37,465 nucleotides of DNA from DATFYM01 sp035315065. GTDB taxonomy: Bacteria > Acidobacteriota > Terriglobia > UBA7540. Positions 8,152 through 16,555 of the stretch are shown here, piece after piece. Position 1 is the stretch's first letter; each line of letters opens with the position of its first letter. The position numbers were made by a program, and so were the translations under genes. The notes beneath the pieces were generated by a model, which searched no databases, had not been told where the DNA came from, and was given only the letters and a program-made list of their open reading frames with translations. The stretch is from NCBI GenBank assembly GCA_035315065.1, contig DATFYM010000118.1:1-37465 (forward strand), written 5' to 3'.

Positions 8152-8969
8152 ACGCAAGGGGTCATCCACAATTCGACGAGGACTTCGAGCTCTACGCGCT
8201 GGGCGCGCTCGATGGGGAGGAGAAGCAGACTTTCGAGCTGCACCTCCGTCAGTGCCCGGCGTGCCAGCAGAGGTTGGCGAGAGCGCAGGGCCGGATCAGC
8301 GTGCTGGGATGGTCGACAGATATCCAGCCGCCGCCCGCCGCGGTCAAGCAGCGCCTACTGGGGTTGCTGGAGTCGGTGCGCAAGCCGGAGGCTTCCCGAA
8401 CTTTCCGCGTTCGACTCTTGCCCTTCTGGCGCAGTTTTACGCTCCGGGAATGGGGCGTGGTGTCGCTTGCCGCTGCTCTCGTGGTTGTGGTGGTTGTCAG
8501 CGCGACGATGGTGATACGCCTGCGGAACCAGAATCGCGACCTGCAGAACCAAGTGAGCACGCTTCAGACCTCTTTACAGCAGGAGAAGGAAGTATCCAAC
8601 GGCGCCCGGGCCTTGTTCCGTGTCTGGTTCTCTCCCGACAGTGTCAAGGTGACTCTTGTGCCAGGGTCGCAACACCCCGCCCCCGAGGGTAAGGCGTTTT
8701 ATGAGCCGAGAAGCGGAGGGCTGGTCTTCTACACCGTCAATCTTCCTACCCTGCCCCGCAACCAGACCTACCAACTCTGGCTAGTGCCGAACCTGGGCAA
8801 CCCGATCAACGCCGGTATCTTCAACACCGATCGTCAGGGCAACGGCGGGGTACTACTGCCCCGTTTGCCTTCCGGTGTCAAGGCTAAGGCCTTTGCCGTT
8901 ACCGTCGAACCGGCGGGCGGCAAGATCCAGCCGACCGGGCCCAAAGTGCTGGTCGGGGCCGTGTCTTGA
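8148..8969 (+). CDS. rskA: Anti-sigma-K factor RskA family
   Basis: 273 residues. The N-terminal zinc-binding anti-sigma domain has His32, Cys36 and Cys39 ('HLRQCPAC'). One membrane helix follows at residues 102-123, then a short coiled coil (124-150), then the extracytoplasmic RskA domain (about 155-273; 'YQLWLVPNLGNPINAGIF', 'FAVTVEPAGG'). It should hold the upstream sigma factor at the membrane until a periplasmic signal leads to its proteolysis. GTG 8148 overlaps the sigma TGA, so the two are made together. Confidence 0.93.
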   Translation: MNARGHPQFDEDFELYALGALDGEEKQTFELHLRQCPACQQRLARAQGRISVLGWSTDIQPPPAAVKQRLLGLLESVRKPEASRTFRVRLLPFWRSFTLREWGVVSLAAALVVVVVVSATMVIRLRNQNRDLQNQVSTLQTSLQQEKEVSNGARALFRVWFSPDSVKVTLVPGSQHPAPEGKAFYEPRSGGLVFYTVNLPTLPRNQTYQLWLVPNLGNPINAGIFNTDRQGNGGVLLPRLPSGVKAKAFAVTVEPAGGKIQPTGPKVLVGAVS

Positions 8970-9066
8970 TTGTGGTTCAAAACTAAATTTTCGAATTTCC
9001 AATCCAAGAGGGCCTGCCTTAACGTACCTTCCATGAACGCTGGCATGGACGCTGGCGGTTCAGAAG

Positions 9067-9149
9067 CAGTCGAAAGCCAAGAGTCGAGAGTCAAGCCGAC
9101 CGCTTCCACGTTCGCCTTTGAACTTTCGACTTTTGACTCTTAACTTTTC
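9067..9149. repeat. Heptad inverted-repeat cassette (AGTCGAG/AGTCGAA type)
   Basis: Left arm 'AGTCGAAAGCCAAGAGTCG' and following, right arm 'AACTTTCGACTTTTGACTC' and following, about 22 bases of loop. It lies 98 bp after the rskA stop and 45 bp before the next start. Confidence 0.78.
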
Positions 9150-9194
9150 TAGCGTTGCAACAGGGTCGATCCAAAATCAAAGAGGAGGTTCGCC

Positions 9195-9533
9195 GTGAAG
9201 AAAGCGGTTCTGTGTGTGGCGATGCTGGCGGCGATGGTGGCCTTCAGTCTGAGCTTAATGGCCGCCGATTCGATGACCTGGACAGGCTGGATTAGCGACA
9301 GCAAGTGCGGTGCGGCCGGAATGAAAGCCGAGCACAAGGGCTGCAGCCTGAGCTGCGTCAAGCGCGGCGAAAAGTACGTGTTCGTGAATTCCGAAACCAA
9401 GCAGGTGTTCGCGATTCACAATCAGGACGCCGTGAGCGAGTCCAACCTCGGCATGGAAGTGAAGCTGACCGGGCAGGTGATGGACGACAAGTCCATCCAC
9501 GTAGAAAGTATCGCGGCAGCGAGTAAGATGTAG
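9195..9533 (+). CDS. Small secreted Cys-containing protein, OB-fold-like
   Basis: GTG 9195 follows GAGGAGG by six bases. Residues 1-24 are a clear Sec signal peptide ending 'SLMAA'. The mature part begins 'DSMTWTGWISDSKCG', then 'HKGCSLSCVKRGEKYVFVN', 'FAIHNQDAV' and 'GMEVKLTGQVMDDKSIHVESI'. This pattern of three cysteines plus 'VKLTG.V..D.I.V..I' strands is shared by a family of small exported proteins frequent in Acidobacteriota and suggests a small beta barrel. Function unknown; a metal or redox role is only a guess from the cysteines. It is the first gene after sigK-rskA and may be a target of that sigma factor. Confidence 0.8.
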   Translation: MKKAVLCVAMLAAMVAFSLSLMAADSMTWTGWISDSKCGAAGMKAEHKGCSLSCVKRGEKYVFVNSETKQVFAIHNQDAVSESNLGMEVKLTGQVMDDKSIHVESIAAASKM

Positions 9534-9908
9534 TCGCGGTCGCAGTGCGACGTGCGGCTGAATCCGGCGGTTTACAGATTACCAGAACAGTGAATGAGAC
9601 TTGAGGTCGGCCCTAAGGCGGCGGTGGCCCTGCCTCCTCAAGCTGAGGTGGGAGTGTCGCCGGATTAGCTGTGGCGCTGTGGGGGTTGCTATTGGTTTCA
9701 TTGCATGTTTTCGCCGGGTGCAAGGCTAGGAATGCTCGGAGACGGTTGTAGGGGTATGGCTCGCCAAACCCGTTTTCTTCTGTCGCGGGCGACACGGCGG
9801 GTCGAACCCGTACAAGCCTAGACTAAGTTGACAACGTATATTTTGCTCGACGTTAGTCCGGACGCTGTCCGGTTTTTCACTCACAAATCTCAATCAAGGA
9901 GGAGCACG
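9534..9908. other. 375-bp gap upstream of the DUF4331 gene
   Basis: No gene recognised. CGGGTCGAACCCG near 9799-9811 is a small perfect hairpin that mimics a tRNA T-arm, but no tRNA surrounds it. TTGACA at 9828-9833 lies 81 bp before the DUF4331 start; the hexamer 17 bases on (CGTTAG) is a poor -10. Confidence 0.4.
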
Positions 9909-11579
9909 ATGACCAAGCGGAGAGCTAAGCTTGCCTTGGGGATTATGGCGATTGCGGCGGGAACCGTGATCGCCGGCTTGATGACGGTTCCAAGCGGTCT
10001 GGAGGCATCCAGCCACCGGGAAGCCCCTATCACAGCGCTTGACACCAAGGCGGACATCACCGACATTTACGCGTTTCGCAGTTACGACGCCAACGGCCAT
10101 GACACCAACCCGCCCAGCATCACCATCGTCATGTGCGTGGATCCTTTTCTCGAGCCAGCCAACGGCCCCAACTGGTTTCCCTTCGATCCCGGGGTCCTTT
10201 ACCGGATTCTGATCGACAACAACAATTCTGGATTGCCGGGGTTGATTTTTGAGTTCAGATTCCACACCACGGAGCAATCGCCGGCCTTGTACACGGGCCT
10301 GGCTGGGTTTGGCAGCAATCCCAACGGCACCAACGGCGTGGTGCCTCCCCAGATCAACGATTTCAGCAATCCGGGCTTGAACCTGCTCCAGAGCTATACG
10401 GTCACGATAGAGCAGTACCCTCAGAACTCCTCAGCGCCGCCAACCGTAAGTTCCACTTCTCAGACTCTTTATGCGGTGCCTGCCAACGCGGGACCTCGCA
10501 CCATCAATTACGCGGCGTTGTACCAGCAAGGGACCTACACCAATGTAGGCGGGACCGGGATTTCGGTCTTCGCGGGCACGGTGGACGATCCCTTCTTTAT
10601 CGACCTAGGCGGTGCTTTTGACACTGGGAACTTTCGCACCGGATCGAGCGGCGTCCCCGGCGTGATGACGGCGGCCGAAGACGCGACCAACGGCAATTTC
10701 GCTGCGGACACGGTCTCCGGTTACGCGGTGAACGCGATTGCGATCCAGGTGCCGATCTCGATGCTTACCAGTACCGGCAATGTGGAGCCCGCAACGTCGC
10801 CGCACGCTACCATCGGAATCTGGGGCACGACCAACCGCAATCAAGTCGTGGTCCTGCCCGGCACGCCCGTGAAGAGTCCAACGCGTCAAGTGCAGCGTTT
10901 GGGGAACCCCCTGATTAACGAGCTGATCATCGGAACCGGCGCTAAAGACTTTTGGAGCATGTCCACCCCGAGTGGGGATTCTCAGTTTGCCGGCTACGAT
11001 CTGAACCCCGTCTTCGTTACGGCAGTGGACGCGCTGTACAATGTTCTCCTGCCGGGGGCACTCATATCGCCCCCCCCGCCCCGCACTGATCTGTTACCCT
11101 TGGTGGAGTATTTACCACCCATCGCGGCCGCCGGGACAAAAGCCGGTCCCATCGCGGACATGCTAAGGCTCAACACTGGAGTGCCTCCTACGGCGCCGGG
11201 CAGTGCCAACCGATTGGGCCTGCTGGGGGGCGACCCGGCAGGTTTCCCCAACGGGCGCCGTTTGGCTGACGACGTAGTGGATGTTACACTGCGGGTTGCG
11301 GTCGGAGGCGTCCTGGCGGGAAACAAGTGCGGCGCCAGTCACAATTCGGCGTGCAACGTATTCCCGAACAATGCTCTTGGGGATGGCGTGAACGTCAATG
11401 ACGTCGACTTGGACCTCGCGACTGACGGGGTTACGAATCTGGTTGAACCGAACACCCACTTCCACACATCTTTCCCTTACCTCGATTACTGCCCCAGCGG
11501 CCGCAATCGGGTTCACATTGACCCCGGCGACCCCGGCTGCACCGATGCCGGGTCCCCCATCAACTGCAAGGTCAACTGA
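9909..11579 (+). CDS. DUF4331 family exported protein
   Basis: 556 residues from ATG 9909, set by AAGGAGGAG (9897-9904); an upstream TTG at 9828 in the same frame has no ribosome site. A signal peptide ends near 'GLEASS', followed at once by 'SHREAPITALDTKADITDIYAF', the hallmark opening of DUF4331 proteins. Later segments ('RILIDNNNSGLPGLIFEFRF', 'NAIAIQVPISML', 'IGIWGTTNRN', 'RRLADDVVDVTLR', 'NTHFHTSFPYLDYC') follow the family order, so it is full length. The molecular role is not established. It heads a plus-strand run with two TPR proteins and two nickel-type permeases, a neighbourhood I regard as a metal-related exported complex (inference). Confidence 0.92.
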   Translation: MTKRRAKLALGIMAIAAGTVIAGLMTVPSGLEASSHREAPITALDTKADITDIYAFRSYDANGHDTNPPSITIVMCVDPFLEPANGPNWFPFDPGVLYRILIDNNNSGLPGLIFEFRFHTTEQSPALYTGLAGFGSNPNGTNGVVPPQINDFSNPGLNLLQSYTVTIEQYPQNSSAPPTVSSTSQTLYAVPANAGPRTINYAALYQQGTYTNVGGTGISVFAGTVDDPFFIDLGGAFDTGNFRTGSSGVPGVMTAAEDATNGNFAADTVSGYAVNAIAIQVPISMLTSTGNVEPATSPHATIGIWGTTNRNQVVVLPGTPVKSPTRQVQRLGNPLINELIIGTGAKDFWSMSTPSGDSQFAGYDLNPVFVTAVDALYNVLLPGALISPPPPRTDLLPLVEYLPPIAAAGTKAGPIADMLRLNTGVPPTAPGSANRLGLLGGDPAGFPNGRRLADDVVDVTLRVAVGGVLAGNKCGASHNSACNVFPNNALGDGVNVNDVDLDLATDGVTNLVEPNTHFHTSFPYLDYCPSGRNRVHIDPGDPGCTDAGSPINCKVN

Positions 11580-11591
11580 CGGCAAGGGGCT

Positions 11592-11618
11592 GTGGGCCGT
11601 TCGATTCGGACGGCCCAC
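11592..11618. other. Hairpin between DUF4331 and first TPR gene
   Basis: GTGGGCCGT and ACGGCCCAC form a perfect 9-bp stem with a 9-base loop, 13 bases after the DUF4331 stop and 34 before the TPR start. No T tract follows, so partial termination or mRNA stabilisation inside an operon is likelier than full termination. Confidence 0.55.
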
Positions 11619-11651
11619 GCCAACCCATCTTCGGTCCATCCTGAGGACAAC

Positions 11652-12935
11652 ATGCAAGCTTGGCGCGGTTCGATTCTTGTTATACTGGCGGCAGCAGCCG
11701 TGTCGTCAGCACAGGTCGGGTTGCTTTCACCGGCCGAAGAGAAGATCCAGACGGCGGAGAAGGCCATCCAGAACAACCCGCAGCGGTATCAGAACTACAA
11801 CGACCTCGCCTTTGCCCTCGTAAGCTGGGCCCGCGAGATCTCCGATGCGAAGTGCTATAGCCAGGCGGCGGAGGCAGTGGAGAAATCACTAAGTCTGGCC
11901 CCGGGCAATTTTGAAGCCCTGAAGGCACAGGTGGAGGTACTCCTGGGCCAGCGACGGTGGAAGGAGGCGTTGGAGTGCGCTCGCCCGCTCAACCAGCGTA
12001 CCCCCGATGATGTTCCCATCTGGGGCTACCTGGCGGAAGCTGCGTTTGCGCTGGGTGACTACGACGAGTCTGTGAAAGCGACGCAGTGGATGCTGGATCT
12101 TCGGCAAAACAACGCGCGGGGACTGCTGCGCGCCGCCGAGTTGCGGGTGGTCCACGGCTACCTCGACGGAGCGCTGGACTTTTACAACCAGGTCTACCAG
12201 CAGGTGCCGCCCCATGAGGTCGCGCAGATCGCTTCCATCCTCACGCATATGGCGGGGGCTGAGCTCATGAGAGGACGCGTGGAGAGCGCCCAAAAGTTGC
12301 TCGATCAGGCCCTCCAGCAGTTCCCCGGCTATTACCTATCGATCGAGACTTTGGCCCGCTTGCGCGCGGCACAGGGCAACAGCCGAGAGGCGGTTGACCT
12401 TTGGCGTCGGCGCAATCAAGAGCTGCCGACCCCCGAGAGCCTGTACGGCTTGGCGCAAGCCCTGGAGCAAGACGGCCAGCGAGATCAGGCGAAGGCGGCC
12501 TACGCCGAGTTCGAGCGGGCGGCCACGCCACTGGTCGATCAGCCCGCGAATGCCAACCGCGAGCTCGTTCTTTATAATGTGACCTACGCCCACAATCCGG
12601 CGCAGGCGTTGCGCGTGGCGCGATTGGAGGTGGCTCGCCGGCACGACGTCTTTACGCTCGACGCTTACGCCTGGGCGCTCGCCGATAATGGCCAGTACGC
12701 GGAGGCGAAGGCGCAGATGGAGAAGGCGCTCGCTGTCGGAACTCAGGATGCGGCCTTCTTTTATCACGCCGGCGTAATTGCGTCCAAACTCAACGACCGC
12801 AGCGCGGCCGAGCATTATTTCAAGGAGTCGCTTGACCTGAATTCGGTCTCGACAGTCTCCGCGCAGGTCCGCCAGGAATTGCAATCGATCGAGACCCGAG
12901 ATCGCTCGGGACAGGCGGCGGCGCGCGGAAAGTGA
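11652..12935 (+). CDS. Exported tetratricopeptide-repeat protein 1
   Basis: 427 residues from ATG 11652 (GAGGA about seven bases before). The N-terminus 'SILVILAAAAVSSAQ' is a short signal peptide. The rest is a near-continuous TPR solenoid: examples 'NYNDLAFALVSWAREI', 'AAEAVEKSLSLAPGNFEAL', 'GYLAEAAFALGDYDESVKA', 'AYAWALADNGQYAEAKAQM' and 'FYHAGVIASKLNDRSAAEHY'. Such proteins act as scaffolds for protein contacts, here in the periplasm. Its last third resembles the last third of the next gene ('A(W)AL..NG...EA...M.KAL..GT.DA...(Y/F)HAG'), so the two are likely a diverged duplication. Gap to the next gene is 30 bp. Confidence 0.88.
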   Translation: MQAWRGSILVILAAAAVSSAQVGLLSPAEEKIQTAEKAIQNNPQRYQNYNDLAFALVSWAREISDAKCYSQAAEAVEKSLSLAPGNFEALKAQVEVLLGQRRWKEALECARPLNQRTPDDVPIWGYLAEAAFALGDYDESVKATQWMLDLRQNNARGLLRAAELRVVHGYLDGALDFYNQVYQQVPPHEVAQIASILTHMAGAELMRGRVESAQKLLDQALQQFPGYYLSIETLARLRAAQGNSREAVDLWRRRNQELPTPESLYGLAQALEQDGQRDQAKAAYAEFERAATPLVDQPANANRELVLYNVTYAHNPAQALRVARLEVARRHDVFTLDAYAWALADNGQYAEAKAQMEKALAVGTQDAAFFYHAGVIASKLNDRSAAEHYFKESLDLNSVSTVSAQVRQELQSIETRDRSGQAAARGK

Positions 12936-12965
12936 CCGGCAGGGCGGGCCGCACACAGGGTTTCG

Positions 12966-14303
12966 ATGGGTATGTCAGGAAGAAAGCTCGCTGTCGTCCT
13001 TACGGCTCTCGCGTGGTCGGTGCTAGCGGCCGGGCTCGCTCGACTGGCGGCGCAGCAGAGCGCGACGGATCGCCTGATTCGGTCCCTTCAGTCGCGCGTG
13101 AAGATGTATCCGCAGGACTATGCGGGCTACGATCAACTGGGCGCGGCCTATATCCAGAAGGGCAGAGAGACCGGCGACGCCACTTACTACGAGCTTGCCA
13201 AGGAATCGTTGGGCAAGTCTTTAGACCTTGTCAACAACGATCCCGCCGCAGCGTCCGCCAAGACCCACATGGCGGTAGTGGCGATGGCGGAGCACCGGTT
13301 CGAGGACGCACTTAAGTGGGCGGAGGACGCGCTCGCCCTGGGCTCGGGTGATCCCTCGCCTTGGGCAATTGTCGGTGATGCGCACACTGACTTGGGACAG
13401 TACGACGAGGCACAGGCGGCTTACGGGAAGTTGCGCGATCTGAACCAGGAGGGCCGGCCACTGAGTGGGATCTCTTATGTGCGCGACAGCCGCCTGGCGT
13501 ATCTGCGATTCATTTTCGGAGATCCCAAGAGCGCCGTCGAGCTGATGCGCAACGCCATCCAGACGGCGATGGCGCTGCATATGCCCGCCGAGAATATTGC
13601 TTGGAGCGACTATCAATTGGGTGAGATTTGTTTCAAAAGCGGCGACTTGACAGGCGCCGAGCAGGCTTACCAAGCCGGTCTCGCGGCCGACCCCAACTCT
13701 TATCGCAATCTGGCCGGCCTGGCGGAAGTGCGGACCGCGCAACTCCGCTACCAAGACGCCATCGATCTCGATACGCGGGCGATAGCCGCCATACCCTATC
13801 CAATGTTCGCGGCCTCGCTGTATGACCTTTACCTGAAGGTGGGCCGCCCGGCGGATGCCGAAAAGCAGCATGATCTGATCGAGTTCATCGGCAACCTGAA
13901 TCCCATTAACCAGCGCCTTTTTTATCGGGACCTGGCCCTCTTCTACGCCGATCACGACATGAAGTTGAAAGAGTCGCTGGAGCTGGCGCAAGAAGAACTC
14001 AAGGTCCGGCAGGACATCTATACCTGGGACATCATGGCCTGGGTGCTGTACAAGAACGGCCGCGTCCACGAGGCGGAAGCGGCCATCTCCAAGGCCTTGC
14101 GTATGGGTACCACGGATGCTTTGCTCTATTTTCACGCCGGTATGATTTACAGCCAACTCGGCGACAAGGCTAAGGCGGGGGACTATCTCGGCAAAGCGCT
14201 CGCGACCAATGGCCAGTTTCACATCTTCTATGCCGACGACGCGGCGAAGATGGTAGGCGTTAGCAGGCAAATCAAAGACGGGGGGCAAGATGGCAATCGG
14301 TAG
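12966..14303 (+). CDS. Exported tetratricopeptide-repeat protein 2
   Basis: 445 residues. Signal peptide 'KLAVVLTALAWSVLAAGLARLAAQ' is followed by TPR units from about residue 40 ('YDQLGAAYIQKGRETGDATY', 'AIVGDAHTDLGQYDEAQAAY', 'YQLGEICFKSGDLTGAEQAY', 'WDIMAWVLYKNGRVHEAEAA'). Probable paralogue and partner of the upstream TPR protein; both should be periplasmic. The stop codon TAG (14301-14303) is supplied by the outer arm of the repeat cassette that begins there ('CGGTAGACAG'), so the last few residues ('DGGQDGNR') may be a consequence of cassette insertion. Confidence 0.88.
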   Translation: MGMSGRKLAVVLTALAWSVLAAGLARLAAQQSATDRLIRSLQSRVKMYPQDYAGYDQLGAAYIQKGRETGDATYYELAKESLGKSLDLVNNDPAAASAKTHMAVVAMAEHRFEDALKWAEDALALGSGDPSPWAIVGDAHTDLGQYDEAQAAYGKLRDLNQEGRPLSGISYVRDSRLAYLRFIFGDPKSAVELMRNAIQTAMALHMPAENIAWSDYQLGEICFKSGDLTGAEQAYQAGLAADPNSYRNLAGLAEVRTAQLRYQDAIDLDTRAIAAIPYPMFAASLYDLYLKVGRPADAEKQHDLIEFIGNLNPINQRLFYRDLALFYADHDMKLKESLELAQEELKVRQDIYTWDIMAWVLYKNGRVHEAEAAISKALRMGTTDALLYFHAGMIYSQLGDKAKAGDYLGKALATNGQFHIFYADDAAKMVGVSRQIKDGGQDGNR

Positions 14304-14584
14304 ACAGCAGAGGGTAGACGCCCATCCGAAGGCCCTGGAAGGGCGAAGAATTGCCGATTGCCGATTGACGATTGACGATTGGAAGAGAGGAGTCGGCAAG
14401 CCGCGCGGCGCTTTCGATGGGCCATCAACAATCGTCACTGAGACTCTCTTTCAATCGTCGATCGCCAATCGGCAATCGGCAATTCTTCGCGCTCCAGGGT
14501 TTCCAGATGGGTTTCTACGCACGGAAGGCAAAGACGGAGCGGGACGATTCACCTGTCTACCGTCTGCCGTCTGCCTCATGCTGC
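14292..14584. repeat. Nested heptad cassettes (GTAGACA type around CGATTGA type)
   Basis: Outer arms: GGTAGAC-AGCAGAG-GGTAGAC at 14298-14318 and CTGTCTA-CCGTCTG-CCGTCTG at about 14553-14573. Inner arms: GAATTGC-CGATTGC-CGATTGA-CGATTGA-CGATTGG at 14348-14382 and its partner at 14449-14487. Inner arms continue outward as GCGAAGAATTGCC / GGCAATTCTTCGC. One cassette therefore sits inside another. The left outer arm contains the TPR2 stop codon and the right outer arm overlaps the first codons of the exporter gene. Confidence 0.85.
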
Positions 14585-16461
14585 TTTCTTGCCTGTTCCT
14601 CGTCGCACCGCCGGCCGAGGCCCATCCCATGGGCAACTTCAGCATCAGCCATTATGCCGGGATCCGGATTGAGCACGGCTTCCTCGATGTGCGCTACCTG
14701 CTGGACATGGCGGAGATTCCCACATTCCAGGAAATGCAGCGCACCGGTATCGTCGCCAAGGTTGACGACGCACGGGTCGCGGCCTATCTCGCGCAGGAGG
14801 CAGAAGCACTCAAGCAAGGCTTGGTGCTGGAATTGAACGGCCGTCGGCTTGCGCTTCAATTGGTGTCGGACGATGTCCTGTTTCCTCCCGGGGCCGGTAA
14901 CCTTCCCACCATGAAGCTCGGCTTTCTGTATCGCGCCGCGTTGAGCGAAGTGGTCGCCGGCGGCGTCGAGCGCCTTGACTACCAGGACCTGAACTTCCCC
15001 GAGCGCGCCGGCTGGAAGGAAGTGGTGGCGACGACGGGACAGGGGATCGCCGTCACCAGCAGCACGGTTCGCGAGACGGACCGCAGTTCCCAATTGTCGA
15101 ACTACCCCACCGACCTTATCAACAGCCCACCGCAGGCGCTGGAGGCCCGGGTCATGTTTCGGGAGTCAGGGCTCGTCGCTGCAGAAGGCAACGGAGAAGG
15201 AGCAGTACGCAGAAAGCAGAAGGCGGAAGGCAGCCAAGCGCACGCCCAAGCATTGCGCCCGGCTCTGTCGCCGCAACGCGGATTTGCCGGTCCTGAGTCT
15301 TCAATCCAGACTCCGAAATCCAAAATCCAGAGTCCCCCGATCCAAAGTGGCACGACTCCCAACCTTGACCTCCGCCCCAATCAGCAGGGTACGCCGCGGA
15401 ATGCCTTTACGGACTTGGTGGCGGCGAAGGAGTTCAGCTTGTGGTTCCTGGTGGTCGCGGCCGCCATCGCCGCCGGGCTGGGGGCGTTGCACGCCCTCGA
15501 ACCCGGGCACGGCAAGACGATTGTGGCGGCGTATCTGGTGGGGTCGCGCGGCACGGCGGCGCACGCCTGCCTGCTGGGGCTGATCGTGACCGCCTCCCAC
15601 ACGGCGGGTGTGTATCTCCTCGGGGCGATCACGCTCTACGCATCCAGGTACGTCGTTCCCGATCGGCTGTATCCGTGGCTGGGGGTCATTTCGGGACTGA
15701 CGATCGCCGGTGTCGGTTTCTATTTGTTTCTGCTGCGCCGGAGAGGTGATGCGCACGGGCATTCTCATCCTCACGTTCATCCGCGTGTTCATCCCCACGT
15801 CCATCCTCACGAGCATGAGGTGGAAGCACACGAGAGGGCGAACGCGCACCAGGTGCTGCTTAAAGCGCGGGAGGAGGTGCTCGTTCATGCCCACGGGCGC
15901 GCGCATTCGCATAGCGTGACGTTCGCCGGTGAGGAGACCGACGCAGCAGGGTTGGTTCATGCCCATGGGCACGATCATGCTCATTCGCACCCGCACCACC
16001 ATGCGCGAGGCCACGAGCACCACCATAAGGCTCATCACGATCACTTCCACGCTGCTGAGGCAAGCCCGGAGCACGCCCATTCTCATTCAGCGGGGCACTC
16101 GCACCCGCACTCCCACGTTCCGAATTCCGGTTCGGTTTCTTACCGTGAACTTCTGGCTCTCGGAATCACCGGCGGAATGGTACCTTGCCCGGCTGCCCTG
16201 GTGGTGCTGCTGAGCGCGGTCACCTTGCACCGGATCGGATTCGGTCTCTTTCTGATCGTGGCCTTCAGTGTGGGCCTGGCCGCGGTGTTGATCGGGATTG
16301 GCCTCCTCACCGTCTGCGCCGGCCGCTTCATGTCGCGCTTCAGGATGGAAGGTCCGCTGATCGGGCGCTGGCTGCCGATGGCCTCGGCGGGCGTGATCAC
16401 GCTGCTGGGCCTCGGCATCACGGTTAAGGCTATGGTCTCTACCGGTATACTGAAGCTGTGA
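14578..16461 (+). CDS. NicO-type nickel/cobalt exporter with periplasmic domain and His-rich loop
   Basis: Membrane metal transporter, probably exporting Ni2+ or Co2+. From ATG 14578 it has 627 residues: signal 'LLSCLFLVAPPAEA', a periplasmic domain opening 'HPMGNFSISHYAGIRIEHG' (to about residue 200), a linker that is largely heptad-repeat sequence (about 202-260), then the NicO core with 'ALHALEPGHGKTIVAAYLVG' near residue 300 and several helices. Residues about 395-515 are an extraordinary His-rich loop ('HGHSHPHVHPRVHPHVHPHE', 'HHHARGHEHHHKAHHDHFH'). The final helices include 'GGMVPCPAALVVLLSAV'. The start is uncertain: the frame is open upstream through the repeats to 14290, and no good ribosome site precedes 14578, whose signal peptide lacks a charged N-region. 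The stop is followed directly by the next cassette. Confidence 0.88.
   Translation: MLLSCLFLVAPPAEAHPMGNFSISHYAGIRIEHGFLDVRYLLDMAEIPTFQEMQRTGIVAKVDDARVAAYLAQEAEALKQGLVLELNGRRLALQLVSDDVLFPPGAGNLPTMKLGFLYRAALSEVVAGGVERLDYQDLNFPERAGWKEVVATTGQGIAVTSSTVRETDRSSQLSNYPTDLINSPPQALEARVMFRESGLVAAEGNGEGAVRRKQKAEGSQAHAQALRPALSPQRGFAGPESSIQTPKSKIQSPPIQSGTTPNLDLRPNQQGTPRNAFTDLVAAKEFSLWFLVVAAAIAAGLGALHALEPGHGKTIVAAYLVGSRGTAAHACLLGLIVTASHTAGVYLLGAITLYASRYVVPDRLYPWLGVISGLTIAGVGFYLFLLRRRGDAHGHSHPHVHPRVHPHVHPHEHEVEAHERANAHQVLLKAREEVLVHAHGRAHSHSVTFAGEETDAAGLVHAHGHDHAHSHPHHHARGHEHHHKAHHDHFHAAEASPEHAHSHSAGHSHPHSHVPNSGSVSYRELLALGITGGMVPCPAALVVLLSAVTLHRIGFGLFLIVAFSVGLAAVLIGIGLLTVCAGRFMSRFRMEGPLIGRWLPMASAGVITLLGLGITVKAMVSTGILKL
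15181..15357 (+). repeat. Heptad tracts translated inside the exporter gene
   Basis: GCAGAAG-GCAACGG-AGAAGGA-GCAGTAC-GCAGAAA-GCAGAAG-GCGGAAG (15181-15229) and, 70 bp on, a one-armed AATCCAAA/AATCCAGA tract (15298-15356). Both are in frame with the exporter and encode its low-complexity linker. No opposite arms are present, unlike the intergenic copies. Confidence 0.75.
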
Positions 16462-16547
16462 AAAAAGTTGAAAGTCGAAGGTCGAAAGTTAAGAGTAAAG
16501 AGGCGGACCTTTGGCGGTTTTTTCAACTTTCGACTTTTAACTTCTTG
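16459..16547. repeat. Heptad inverted-repeat cassette (AGTCGAA type)
   Basis: Left arm 'AAAAGTTGAAAGTCGAAGG' and following, right arm 'TTTTTTCAACTTTCGACTT' and following. It starts in the exporter's TGA and ends about nine bases before the next ATG, so it is the whole intergenic region. 'AAAAAAGTTGAAAGTCGAA' pairs closely with 'TTTTCAACTTTCGACTT'. Confidence 0.85.
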
Positions 16548-16555
16548 CGGAACCT

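Noticed and set aside
9799..9811. tRNA T-arm-like hairpin
   Set aside because: No acceptor stem, D-arm or anticodon arm fits around it.
13221..14438. 405-codon minus-strand open frame
   Set aside because: Antisense to the second TPR gene; no family resemblance, and its N-terminal part is repeat-derived.
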